The position numbers and the translations under genes were made by a program. The notes under the pieces are model-generated. The model worked only from the letters and a program-made list of their open reading frames with translations, had not been told where the DNA came from and did not search any database. From Acholoe squamosa (Eukaryota; Annelida; Polychaeta; Phyllodocida; Polynoidae), in the NCBI GenBank assembly GCA_949317995.1, contig OX439040.1, positions 28,808,030 to 28,872,029 on the forward strand: DNA of 64,000 bases, written 5' to 3'. Below, piece after piece: positions 34,320 through 44,748 of the stretch (position 1 is its first letter; every line of letters starts with the position of its first letter).

Positions 34320-34344
34320 TTACTCTGCCAACTTGGCAGAGTAA
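34320..34344. repeat. Perfect 12-bp-arm palindrome
   Basis: TTACTCTGCCAA, one C, then TTGGCAGAGTAA. It could form a tight hairpin or be a relic of a TIR element. Confidence 0.85.
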
Positions 34345-34417
34345 TATTGGTTAAAAGAGACAGACTTGCTCCCCACCCCTACGGGCAGTTTTCCGTGGGT
34401 GGGGGCTCTCGACCTAA

Positions 34418-34724
34418 GGGAGTGATCATTTTTTAACAACAGGGGGGGGGGGGGGCTGGTGGGTGTGAGGGGGGGTCAGAATTTTTTCAACCCCTTGACC
34501 AGGGGGGTCAGAATTTTTTTGTCCCCTTGACTAGGGGGGTCAAAATAATTTCACCTGTTTTCAGCGAAAAAGCCCGCATGTTACTATAGGTTAAAAGGAT
34601 TTTTCGCCTCCCGAGGGGGGGTCGAAAAAATTTTGACCCCTCGAGAGGGGGGGGCCGGAATTTTTTCGCGTTGCCCTACGCAAACCCACCAGCCCCCCCC
34701 TGTTGTTAAAAAATGATCACTCCC
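34418..34724. mobile_element. GGGAGTG-family Harbinger-like MITE, intact
   Basis: 307 bp with TIRs starting GGGAGTGATCATTTTTTAAC, flanked by TAA on both sides (34415-34417, 34725-34727). The interior is G/C-run-rich, with AAATAATTTCACCTGTTTTC. Confidence 0.88.
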
Positions 34725-34780
34725 TAAGTAGGCTGGTCCCACTGCCCCACCTCACTCACTCAGTATCTGTTGAACATGTG

Positions 34781-34920
34781 CAGGGCTCGACAAATCCCTG
34801 TGTCCAGTGTCCAGGACACAAAAATATTTCTCTGGACACAACTTATTTTTCAAGACGCAACTTTGATTTGCCTTTGTGCCCAGTGGACACACTGCTTTCA
34901 AACAGATTTGTCGAGCCCTG
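34781..34920. mobile_element. CAGGGCTCGACAAAT-ended TIR element
   Basis: 140 bp with 16-bp termini CAGGGCTCGACAAATC / GATTTGTCGAGCCCTG. ATGTG flanks both sides (34776-34780, 34921-34925). The interior shows repeated GGACACA motifs. Termini resemble those of the element at 28213. Confidence 0.8.
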
Positions 34921-35289
34921 ATGTGAACATCTTTATTATGTATTGAGTGTGGACACTACAATGATTGATTATGGACATGATGTCTTAATCAGGAGTAGAC
35001 CGGAATAGTCATTACGTTTGTATCTCGGTATCTAAGGTGGCGCCGACTGGCGGATTACGCGAACACTACAGTATCTGTACTGAGTGAGGGAGGTGGGGCA
35101 TTATTTAGGGAATAAGGCATGTGGCATGGCCGTGGGAGTGCTTGCCTTGTTGGCATTTCACCATGGTAAAAGGTGTTTAAACAATGTTTTCACTGATAAA
35201 GGAGAGTGTACTGTAAAATTCAGTGTACACTCTCAGGATGTACAATGTACAATCTCGGGCCAAAACTTGTGCTTGCATGAAAAAAATTC

Positions 35290-35472
35290 TGCCCCCCCCT
35301 CTCAAGACTGAAAATCACATGCAAATGCGCCCTTTTAACCTATAGTAACGCGCTGCCTTTTTTCACTGAAAGCAGGTGAAATTATTTTGACCCCCCTGCC
35401 CCTGGGGTCGAAAAAATCCTCAAACCCACCAGCCGCCACCCCCGCCCCCGTTGTTAAAATATGATCATTCCC
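35290..35472. mobile_element. 3' part of a GGGAGTG-family MITE
   Basis: Family interior (AGGTGAAATTATTTTGACCC) and the right end TGATCATTCCC followed by TAA. The left end is absent. Confidence 0.65.
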
Positions 35473-35891
35473 TAAGCTATTATTGATTTATTTTCATGTA
35501 TGAAAATAAATCATTTACATGTATAGACAGGGGTTGAAATTTTGACCAATAGCTTATCTACTGAAATCCTAGACGTCTGTAGTGCATGGGCATAGTAGAG
35601 CAGCAAGTCCTTCAAAAGAGCCATATTTTAGAAGTTTAATTCGTAAGATTACTGATAGCTATAACTTGTTTTTTATGTTGTCCAATGTCTCTGGGTATAG
35701 AAAAGTGATGTTTGACCAATGAAAGCTCGTGCAGTCACTGAGAAATCTGCAATTCTATACAACCATCTCTTGAAATTTTAGCCTCGTTTTTAAGAGCTAA
35801 AATACATATTGATCACCCTGTTCTGGCACTAATATTCATCTTACAACAATTCCAAAGGTACCTACCCCCCTAAATTGGACTTAACGATCGC

Positions 35892-36006
35892 ATTGGAGCC
35901 AACCATTTGTTGCTAGGACAAGCGGTTACCTAGCAACAGCTGATTTTAGCTAGCAACGGACCCTTTCCGAGACAAAGAATGACCATTCCTCGGAATGACT
36001 TACAGA
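35892..36006 (+). promoter_or_regulatory. Putative promoter with X-box-like (RFX) site
   Basis: An inverted CCAAT box (ATTGG) lies at 35892. GTTGCTAGG at 35909 and GTTACCTAGCAAC at 35925-35937 resemble the RFX X-box; a further TAGCAAC occurs near 35951. These sit 70-100 bp before the candidate start codon at 36007. RFX sites often mark cilia-related genes, but a transcription start is not demonstrated. Confidence 0.35.
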
Positions 36007-36069
36007 ATGGAGATCATGGATACTGTTTCTCATTTTGCTATTCAGAAGCTCCCTGCAATTGTAAAAAAG
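36007..36069 (+). CDS. Candidate first exon of an unidentified gene
   Basis: An ATG opens 21 codons ending exactly at AAG|GTAATA, a reasonable 5' splice site, in phase 0. The peptide starts MEIMDTVSHF. Upstream lies the X-box-like promoter candidate. An alternative ATG at 35980 in another frame reads into the same donor. The next supported exon (39584) needs a preceding exon ending in phase 2, so at least one further exon must lie in between; a 51-nt candidate at about 37683-37733 (phase 0 to 0) was seen but does not solve this. The link to the downstream exons is therefore tentative. Confidence 0.35.
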
Positions 36070-36475
36070 GTAATATTGTACCAAAATACAGTGCTGATCA
36101 GAAAATATATAAAAAAAAAAACCCCGATAGACCTATAGCAAGTATGATGAAAACATGCGACTTCAGCATTATCCTCTATTGGCAAAATATTATTTACTGG
36201 ACAATTGTAGTGTGTCTTATATCCTGAAAATGATGAAATGAGAATACATCTGAGGTTTTACTCTACTTGTGGGGCAGTGATTCCTTAGCAACAAATTTAC
36301 ATAGCAACTTATACAGAGGAGCTTGTTCATAGACAAATATATATTATTGTGAAGAGAGTTAACCATCATTGGACTCAATTTATTCAGAACTGAGTAGATC
36401 TTGTTAGAAATATCCCTGGAGTAATAGGAATTGTGTCAGATAGTTGTTCAATACTCAAAGAATTGGCAGTTGCTT

Positions 36476-36537
36476 AAACCTTGCTAGCTTTTGTTTAGCA
36501 AGTGGTGAAACCTTGCTAGCTTTTGTTTAGCAAGTGG
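36476..36537. repeat. 33-bp tandem duplication
   Basis: AAACCTTGCTAGCTTTTGTT plus TAGCAAGTGG is present twice in a row within the putative first intron. Confidence 0.9.
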
Positions 36538-36697
36538 CTCACCAACTGACAACTGCTCTACTCAGATATGAAAACATCATTATGGAACCCATCGATTTAT
36601 AAAGAAAATAAATCTGAAGTTGTGTCTACTCTCTCTCAGTGCTGCCAAAGCCTTATTGCTAGACCTGTTTACATCTTAGCAATTAAATATTTGCTAA

Positions 36698-36990
36698 GGG
36701 GCAATTCAAATATTACGTAACACAGTAGGGGAGGGGGGTCATAAAGTTTGTTACACAGGGAGGGGGGGTCTGCCCAAGTGTTACATGATAAAAATGAGGA
36801 ATACATCACATGGCTAAATTTGACAATTTACAAGCATTTTAATGTGATTTTAGAGATCTTCCTATAATTCTTGTTAAATTGAGAGTAATCAAATAAATTT
36901 AGGAATATTGATTAGAAGCCCAATATTGTTACAAGGGTAGAGGGGGTCAAAAAATGGCCAAAATTGTGTTACGTAATATTTCAACGACCC
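36698..36990. mobile_element. TIR element with ATATTACGTAACAC termini
   Basis: 293 bp. Left end GGGGCAATTCAAATATTACG and right end GTGTTACGTAATATTTCAAC are inverted repeats over about 30 bp; TAA/TTA flanks. A second, right-truncated copy starts near 53345. Confidence 0.75.
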
Positions 36991-37813
36991 TTAAGCAGCA
37001 TTACTCTAAATTATGTTATTTATGATATTATATAGATTTTGAACAGAATTAAATATAATGTGTGATGATTATTCTGTCACAAACCTTCTCTAGAAGTTCT
37101 ACTAAGGAAACTCTAGCTTAATCTAGCAGCATCAGATAACTGTGATTGCATGGATCTTGCAATTGCTATCATCATTCTGTCAATAGTGAATTAGCTGCTT
37201 TATAAGATCACTTCTGTTGGCAGATGTGGACCTTTCCGGAGACTTACTGGTAGGACTCAGCTATAAGGCCACAAGTACCAGCCATATGATCCAACAAACA
37301 GAAAGTGCCTAGCAAACTAACCAAAAGACCCTACCTGTGAACATTCTCCTTGCTGGAAGGTCATGTTACAAGATATTAGCTAGGACTTTATTTTAGGACA
37401 TAGATATTTTCTTAAAAAGACATAGGTGCATCTGTCTGTCACCAGCGATCATCATCTAGTTGATGGAAAACATCCATATGATAATTACCATTCTATCTAG
37501 ATATATGTTCAGGGGTTAGTATCTGGTGCTAGTGAAGTAATGGAACTACTGTAGCCTACATATTTCAGGGCATTGTCACATGTACATTCATAATACGCTT
37601 TAGCATTTGAATATTCATTGTTGGGCTCCACCTTCTCAGTTGGCATGATACATTGATGCAGCATTTGCTAAAGGACTGACCAGCATTTTATTGGAGAATC
37701 AGGACATATGAAGGCATTGGGTGACCATAAGGAGGTAATTTCAACACCCTCTACACACACCCACATAATGTCTAGATATATACCGGTAATTCAATTTTTT
37801 GGGAAAAGTAAGT
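36991..37813. other. Intronic or intergenic DNA without clear features
   Basis: AT-rich. Two very short candidate exons were examined (37224-37249 and 37683-37733); the first would create a stop codon when joined to the 39584 exon. Confidence 0.4.
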
Positions 37814-38210
37814 TATTGGCTCAGGGACCACCCTGAGTCTATACTGCTGGGTAGGTGGTGGCATTGGAAAAAAGTCAGTTATACAATTTTCAATCTCAAT
37901 TTTCTACAAGAAACAAAGCATGTAAACAAATAAAAGTACCATACATGAGTAGTCCATATATCAGTCTTTAGTTACAGTAAAGAAAAAAATTCAAAAATCC
38001 ATCCATGAGTTTATACAAAATTAAATAAAGAAAAAAGTCATTTCATAAAAATATCTTCTCCAATCCAGTCCTCCATAGGTTTACCTCCGGGCTGGACTTT
38101 TCTCTCTTTATTTCTATTTGGTTTGAAAACAGCGTCTAAAAGTGAGACGCTTTGGAAGCCTTTCAAAAAACGCGGGAAAAGTCGCCCTGAGCCCTCTGTG
38201 CCAATGCACG
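37814..38210. repeat. Dispersed ~400-bp repeat, copy 1
   Basis: ATTGGCTCAGGGACCACCCT at the left and CCCTGAGCCCTCTGTGCCAA at the right; the GGCTCAGGG motif is inverted at the ends. A second copy in the same orientation is at 49932-50292, shortened in the middle. No ORF. Confidence 0.8.
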
Positions 38211-38868
38211 TCTTTCTATCTTTCACCAAAGAAAGTATGAGTTAAGAATCAATAACTGAAAAAAACCTGTATGGACTTTGCAACATTTAGGCTAGCTAAA
38301 AATTGCATTTTTGGCTCATCTTTTGGCTTAATCTTTCTGCATTTGAAGTGATCTCTAGGCCTATCTATGAAATAAATGGAGCAAGAGGTAAAAAAACAAC
38401 AACATGGAATTCCTCTCATATTTATGTGTTCTTTCAATAAAAGGAATATCGCTGAGATATTTATAAAATATATGCCTGGGCTATACCGGTAATTAGAGCA
38501 TAGATATGCAGATGATGGTTAACTGGGTCACATCATCCCAAAACAAGGATTCAGAGTATAAGAGCATCTATGGGTAACTGTTTTGAATGCATAGTTGATG
38601 AAATATAACCTAACATAATCCCTATGCTGAAAATTAGTTGTTCATTTCTTTGTTAGACAATTGACACATAAAACTGACCTGAAAAATAAAAAATGCGAAT
38701 TCATGTCTTTCATGAATATCTATCCTTTGCCAGGTTTTGGGGAAGAAGGGAGGGGGTTTGTCACTACAAGTATTAAGTTGAATTTCTTGTGAGAGCAGAA
38801 TCCCCTAAGAAATGTCAACAGTAGTAAAGAGTGGTTTTTGATATTATTTTCTTGCACATTCGTACATA

Positions 38869-39093
38869 CCGTAATCTCCCGCTAATAAGGCGCGTCTTAT
38901 ACGCCAAACAAAATGCTGCTTAGTCTTTTACGTGGGAGGGACATTGCCTTGAGTTTGGGGTGCGCCTTATAGGGGGGGTATTTTTACTATAGAACAGTAC
39001 TAAATTAACAAAAATCTGCCCTTAGGGGTGCGCCTTATACGTGGGACAGGCCTCCCTGAGTTGGGGGTGCGCCTTATACGCGGGAGATTATGG
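38869..39093. mobile_element. TA-flanked CCGTAATCTCCCGC TIR element, copy 1
   Basis: 225 bp between TA dinucleotides (38867-38868, 39094-39095). Termini CCGTAATCTCCCGC / GCGGGAGATTATGG. The interior repeats GTGCGCCTTATA. Suggests a Tc1/mariner-type MITE, since the target would be TA. Confidence 0.8.
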
Positions 39094-39583
39094 TATATCA
39101 TATTATTGTACACATGTTAGTTCCTATTGAAAGTCTGTGGCTTCATAGCTAAACTGACTACGGGGCAGGCTATGTGCTGTATCCGCCAAGATGTCAAACT
39201 CATATATCTCTCCCGAACTGGCAAAATTCTGTAACAACTGCATAATTATAGTACAAACAATAGAACAGCTTGCTTAAATAGCAACTTGCAAATTAAAAAG
39301 AGATCATATTGACCTAACAATAACTGTACATACCTTGTATATACTCTATAATCTGTATTGGCATTGAACATCACCTCTATCTACCTGTACAAAGAAAAAA
39401 ACGAAAGTGGAAAATCATTAGTTAATAAAAGCTGATGACGTTTTTATGAAATAAAAACAAACTTCATATTATTTAGCACCTAGTTGTAGACAACTGCATT
39501 TTTCTGAATGCTTTTTCCCGGCTTATGACTTAGGTCAGCTTATGAACAGGGTTTTACGGTAGATGTCCTTGTGTATTATTCAG

Positions 39584-39677
39584 ACAACGTGTGCCAACAA
39601 AGAGGGACTTCTCATTTGCCAAGTCCTGGGCCAGCAGCCAGGGGAGCCAAGAGACAACCAAAGATGCTGCAAAAATA
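39584..39677 (+). CDS. Candidate internal exon of the unidentified gene
   Basis: Acceptor ATTATTCAG before 39584 and donor ATA|GTAAGAT after 39677 bound 94 nt. Reading from 39585 gives 31 open codons (motif FSFAKSWASSQGSQETTKDA) ending in phase 0, which matches the phase-0 start of the exon at 47038. The first base completes a codon from an upstream exon. Amino-acid composition is Ser/Gln/Lys-rich, like the downstream exons. The intron that follows (39678-47037) contains an LTR element and a TIR element. Confidence 0.5.
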
Positions 39678-40228
39678 GTAAGATAATTAGGGCTCTCTCA
39701 ATCTCTATCATCAGCCTACTTTTTGGGATAAAGCAGTAACTGAGTTTTAATTGATTGATTGATTGATTGATTTGATTATCATTAACATCCTAAGGCCCTT
39801 ACACCTTGTGAGACTGTCTCATTAGTTTACGGACAAGAAAGTCTTTTCTTTCTCAGTATGGACAGATAAAAGCTGCTTGTCCTAAACAGCTAGAAAGGTA
39901 TTTGACTGATAATCATGAATCGTAGTTATTTGGCCTGTTCCTGTTCTCCCTCCAGTAAAATATATAGTAATATATGTGTCTTTATCATTTATTCTGGTCG
40001 GGAAGGGATAGAGCTACAAGTGGTATATGGGTTTTGCCAATCTGCGAGTCATATTTAGGGAGCTAGCGGGCTAAAACTGCCCAAAATGAGGGTTTTTTTT
40101 CAAAAAAACATTGAAACCTGTACTGCAACTTGCAAAAAATAAAACAAAAGGTTAATAGGATCCCTTTTGTGTTTTGGTGTTTGCCCCATAGCAGAGGGAA
40201 AATTTCAAGACCATATAGGTGTACATAG

Positions 40229-40593
40229 TGTAGAGGTATCATATTGTACCATATATACGGGTGCCGTCTGGCGTGGCGTGTGAGTCCAGTCGCTGGGTGT
40301 TCCTAAGGTTCCGGATAGGTGGCAGCACCAATCCGGGCCTGTGGGGACATCTAGCGACAAACACCAAGGTCCATATATAAAGACCGGGGCTCAGCCGCTA
40401 CGTCAGAGGCCCTCCAGGCCTCCGAGCTTGTAGACATAGATATTAATCCATATTAGCTGCCCCACTACCACCTTCCGGGTAGCCGTTGAGTGTCCTTAAA
40501 TAAACCGTTGGCATACACTTGAACCACCGCCTTACTCCTTCTTTCCTAATCCGTAAGGCCCGAACCACTGAACTGGTAAATCAAACCATTACA
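40229..40593 (+). repeat. 5' LTR of the intronic element
   Basis: 365 bp with CCATATATAAAG (TATA-like) near 40370 and AATAAA near 40500. Confidence 0.9.
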
Positions 40594-40610
40594 TTGGTGC
40601 CGTGACCAGT
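40594..40610 (+). promoter_or_regulatory. Putative primer binding site
   Basis: TTGGTGCCGTGACCAG directly follows the LTR; TGG would pair with a tRNA CCA end. Confidence 0.6.
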
Positions 40611-40618
40611 TTATTCTG

Positions 40619-41319
40619 GTGTATAGCCCGGACGTTATAACGTCCGAATGGCTAGTACATGGGTTAGACAGCCTCGCGGAAACTAACCCTGAGGGACAAT
40701 TATTTGTCAAAGAGAATGGCAATGGGACATTAACAGTCCAAACCCATTCGAACCCACAGGATGTAGACGCTGCATCCTGGAGGGAACCCGGACCTCATCA
40801 CACACTGGATAGTGAGGAAAATATACCTGACTCTGTACGGAGAGAACAATCCATACAGAGAAGGAGTACCTTGATAGGTCAACAATCAATTGTTAATGAA
40901 TTAAGCAATTCGATGTTCGAAGTTGGTGGTAGCACTAACCCAGAACATCCGGCACCTATGCCAAAAAGGGTAATGTTTGGAAAACTACCATACAGTATAC
41001 CCAGACCCGGACTGCCTATTTTAGATTACAGCGCCATCGACGGCGATGTAACATATGCAGTACCAGAAGGTGAAGAACTGAAACAGCCGGATGGCCTGTT
41101 GTTAAATGTGTAAAGGAGAGAGCTACAGAATTCCATCAGGGTCTTCTGAATGACACTCTCATGTGTATGAAGGAAGTAGGCGATGCTGAGAAGGAACACC
41201 TAGAATCCGTGATCCGAGACGAAGTAAAGGCTCGGGAGGAAGAAGCTATAGCTGCGAAAGAACAGGCAGCTATGGATGTACACGTCTTAGAGAAAAGTGT
41301 AAAAGAGGAGATCACCTGA
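40619..41319 (+). pseudogene. Decayed gag-like reading frames of the intronic LTR element
   Basis: The first frame (40619-41113, 164 residues, no AUG at its start) is acidic and polar, with a Pro-rich stretch near residue 115-135. A second frame, shifted by -1, runs 41116-41319 and encodes a charged helical segment (DAEKEHLESVIRDEVKAREE). A third short frame reads to 41439. The order of a variable N-terminal part then a coiled coil fits a gag protein broken by frameshifts. No zinc knuckle, protease or RT motif follows. A minimal element encoding only part of gag, or none functionally, is the best reading. Confidence 0.45.
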
Positions 41320-41868
41320 AACACTAATCTGAACACTAATTTCATGAGGGTGTTCGGGGTCGACATCGACGAATGGGACGGTACTCCCGAGTCGCCCCCA
41401 GACCTTCTAAGGAAGAAACACACTAAGAAATCCACTTAGTGTGTTCCGGGTTTCCCTCAAAATTTTTTTTTACTACTTCTTACCTCACAACCAGACTTAG
41501 TGTTTTGAAAAAGGTGGAATATCTACCTCCTGATGTTCCCATACAAATAACACTTAAGCCTATTCTATGTGTTCCGGGTTTTTTTATAACCAGAGTTAGT
41601 TTGATCAGGATATAACTTAACTATCATTTCCTCATCTTTCTGTTTCGGATTATGAATTTCCTACAAATCTGAATAGTAGTTGTGCTGCTAGAAGATACTG
41701 CCGGATGTGGATACCTATAACCTGATGCCTGATGTTACCTCTGTTCCTGATCGACTTACCGGATGGACTTACCACTGTGCCGTATTCCTGTTGTATTTAC
41801 CGAATGGACTCATTACCATTATCTACCTACTTCCAGATCTACTATTTGGACTATGACTTTGTCAACTA

Positions 41869-42098
41869 CCGTAATCTCCCGCATAGAAGACACGCGCGTA
41901 TAAGACGCACCCCAAACTCAGCAAAGGCATTTTCGCGTATAAGACGCACATTTTAAGGCTAAAATTTGTAAGATTAGTACATTTCTATAGTAAAATTACC
42001 CCTAGTATAAGACGCACCCCCAATTTCAGTACATCCTATAAGACCTCCCAGCATTTTGTTTGGCGTAGAGGACGCGTCTTATACGCAGGAGATTAAGG
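41869..42098. mobile_element. CCGTAATCTCCCGC TIR element, copy 2
   Basis: Left TA at 41867-41868 and left terminus intact; right terminus GCAGGAGATTAAGG is mutated and its TA is lost. Inserted in the LTR element interior. Confidence 0.75.
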
Positions 42099-42298
42099 AC
42101 TATTACTACTAAATGTTGACAACCGGATTATTTATTAACACCATTCGGATTATTTCAACGAACAATAGCACTCCTAGAGGATTGTGGGTAGCTGCCCTTA
42201 TACCACGATTTCTGGCTTACACAGTGCTTTTTGGGGTCTATTCCCATCCACATATCTGTCGATATTGCACACCCTATAGTCTATAACATCAATTTTGT

Positions 42299-42375
42299 AA
42301 GGCGTGCGGTTATCCATGTAAGGCGTGCGGTTATCCATGTAAGGCGGGCGGTTATCCAGGATAACCGCACGCCTC
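42299..42375. repeat. 21-bp repeats ending in an inverted copy
   Basis: GTAAGGCGTGCGGTTATCCA occurs twice, then once with a substitution (GTAAGGCGGGCGGTTATCCA), followed by an inverted copy (GGATAACCGCACGCCT). Confidence 0.85.
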
Positions 42376-42417
42376 TCCCATGTCACATGTCACATGTTAA
42401 AACCCACGAAATTTTCC

Positions 42418-42492
42418 AGGCCGGGTAGGGATCGAACCTGCAGTCTCACATCCCAAATCCAACTCCTTATGCACTGCGCCACAAGGACTGAT
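42418..42492 (-). ncRNA. tRNA-like (SINE-like) sequence
   Basis: On the minus strand TCCTTGTGGCGCAGTGCATA resembles an A-box region and GCAGGTTCGATCCCTACC a B box. Probably a tRNA-derived repeat rather than a gene. Confidence 0.45.
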
Positions 42493-42539
42493 GCGAAATG
42501 CTCGGTTCGAACCAAGTCTGGATATGATACAAAGCCGTG

Positions 42540-42916
42540 TGTGCTGTCGCTGTCCGCTGCCGGGCTAGGAGGTGTATTATACACAAACATAACAGCGAGA
42601 CGCAGTGAACGGAGAAGGCGCGGTGGTCTAGCGGTTAGCGCTTTGCGCTCAGCCGTGAGAGGTACATGGATCGAGCCCCGGTCCGGGCGCATCTTTTTTC
42701 GCCATGTGCGCTGTCGCTGTCCGCTGCCGGGCGAGGAGGTGTATTTTATACACAAACATAACCGCGAGAAGCATCTTTTCTTCGCCGTGTGCCGCTGCCG
42801 CTCTCCGCTGCCGGGCGAGGAGGTGTATTATACACAAACATAACAGCGAGACGCATTGAAATCTTTAGCCGTGTGCCGCTGCCTGTCCGCTGCCGGGCGA
42901 GGAGGTGTATGTACCG
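42540..42916. repeat. Four repeats of GCTGTCCGCTGCCGGGCGAGG
   Basis: Blocks containing CGCTGCCGGGC then GAGGAGGTGTATTATACACA and ACATAACAGCGAGACGC recur four times, the last truncated, with a tRNA-like insert (42612-42690) between the first and second. Confidence 0.85.
42612..42690 (+). ncRNA. tRNA-like sequence between repeat blocks
   Basis: GGTGGTCTAGCGGTTAGCGC matches an A-box/D-arm pattern and GGATCGAGCCCCGGTCC a B box. Acceptor pairing is weak. Confidence 0.45.
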
Positions 42917-43028
42917 ATCTTGTACACACAATGGCTGGCATCGAGTTCCGGGGAGGGGGAATAATTTTTGTTTTCAATTTGAATTTATTGGTAAAATATT
43001 GATTATTTATTGGTTTCGTGGTATAAAA

Positions 43029-43150
43029 TAAGTAGTCAATGGATAACTCATGACTTGTGGGGGTTATCGACGATAATAACACTCGGCCTACGGCCTCGTG
43101 TTATTATCCGTCGATAACCCCCACGCGTCATGAGTCATCCATTGGTTACT
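43029..43150. repeat. Imperfect hairpin with ~60-bp arms
   Basis: The left arm (AAGTAGTCAATGGATAACTC onward through GTGGGGGTTATCGACGATAA) is complementary to the right arm, with a short loop around CGGCCTACGGCC. A long, GC-capped cruciform-prone palindrome inside the LTR element. Confidence 0.88.
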
Positions 43151-43857
43151 TGTTCACTAATCAACTACCGTGTATTTATATATCACTACATCTGGAATAC
43201 TATAGACTATAGCACGTCCATCCCCTGGTTAGCTGACCACACTTCCTCTCCACAATATATCGGACATACTTCAAGACTACACACAACGATCTACTTATAT
43301 TTTGTGTACATATTATCATGGACATTATCTTCATTACTACTCAAATGATCATATAACTCTCATTTGTATACCTGTAGTAACGTAATATTATAATGGTCCT
43401 ACAGGTTCATAACATAATCGGATCTATTCTTACTCGTCATAATACTTAATATGATCCGATATAGATTATAATACACCAGATTGTCATGATTATCTATTTA
43501 TGACATATCATTGTATAATATTAATTATCTGGTGCTATGATAGTTGTTTGAATGCATGAAGATGTAATATATGTTTTTGTTTTTTCAAGTGTATAGAACT
43601 AAAACGGTAACATGCCGAATAGTTCTAACATGGCACTATAGGTTAATTAAATGGTTAATTAAATGTATCATTCGTTAGTATAGTTACGTTTAAAGTCTTT
43701 ATCAAGACTAACTACATATCATGTTTGTAATAATAACAAACTCATTAAGGTACTAATATGTGGTTTATTTAAAAGTTAAACAGATCCGTTCCATATATCT
43801 GTTACTATCCACATAGTCGAATTGTATCGACTTTCCTATTTTTATTATTTGTAACTA

Positions 43858-44149
43858 CCGCAATCTCCCGCGTATAAGCCGCGTCTTATACGTGGGGTTT
43901 TAGTTCTCATTGGATCCACAAGGGGGACATCAAGACCTTTCTTTTGATATGTTACATGCCCCCTTAGTCATAATAAGATATAAGGGGGCCCAGGGGGGTC
44001 CGGGGGGCTCAAGCTACACATAGGTTTTTGAATTTTGAAAATTCATTCAGTAGAACCAAAGTTATTAATTTTTCAATTTTTTTGAGAATTTTCCAAAACT
44101 CTAGGTGCGTTTTATACGCGCACTGCGTCTTATACGCGGGAGATTACGG
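43858..44149. mobile_element. CCGTAATCTCCCGC TIR element, copy 3
   Basis: TA at 43856-43857 and 44150-44151; termini CCGCAATCTCCCGCG / CGCGGGAGATTACGG. Confidence 0.8.
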
Positions 44150-44314
44150 TATTAATGCTATCGAGTATGTCAAATACTTCTCATATGATACTTTAAAAAT
44201 GTTTTTATATCTATGGTTATACCTCTATTATTAGGGTAAGACATAAAGTAATGTTATCCCTATATAATATATACTATAATAGTTATAACTCCTGCCTAAT
44301 GTCTGGGGGAGTAG

Positions 44315-44671
44315 TGTAGAGGTATCATATTGTACCATATATACGGGTTCCGTCTGGCGTGGCGGGTGAGTCCAGTCGCTGGGTGTTCCTAAGGTTCCGG
44401 ATAGGTGGCAGCACCGATACGGGCCTGTGGGGACATCTAGCGACAAACACCAAGGTCCATATATAAAGACCGGGGCTCAGCCGCTACGTCAGAGGCCCTC
44501 CAGGCCTCCGAGCTTGTAGACATAGATATTAATCCATATTAGCTGCCCCGCCACCACCTTCCGGGTAGCCGTTGAGTGTCCTTAATAAACCGTTGGCATA
44601 CACTTGAACCACCGCCTTACTCCTTCTTTTCCTAATCCGTAAGGCCCGAACTGATAAATCAAACCATTACA
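44315..44671 (+). repeat. 3' LTR of the intronic element
   Basis: Matches 40229-40593 with a few substitutions and indels, followed by the ATAG duplication. Confidence 0.9.
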
Positions 44672-44748
44672 ATAGCCAAATTATTTTTTATGCAGGGGGC
44701 AAAAAGGTTGTTGGGCAGTTTTGCGTGGGACCCGACATATACCCTAAC

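Larger units (their letters stand above)
40229..44671 (+). mobile_element. Small non-autonomous LTR retrotransposon in the intron
   Basis: 365-bp LTRs (40229-40593 and 44315-44671) start TGTAGAGG and end ATTACA, flanked by ATAG on both sides (40225-40228, 44672-44675). A PBS follows the 5' LTR and a G-rich tract precedes the 3' LTR. The interior has a decayed gag-like region only; no RT or integrase was seen. LTRs differ by about six substitutions and a few indels, so it is older than the other two LTR elements here. Other elements have inserted into its interior. Confidence 0.9.

Noticed and set aside
37224-37249. 26-nt micro-exon joining the first exon to 39584
   Set aside because: Phase fits, but the junction would create TGA.
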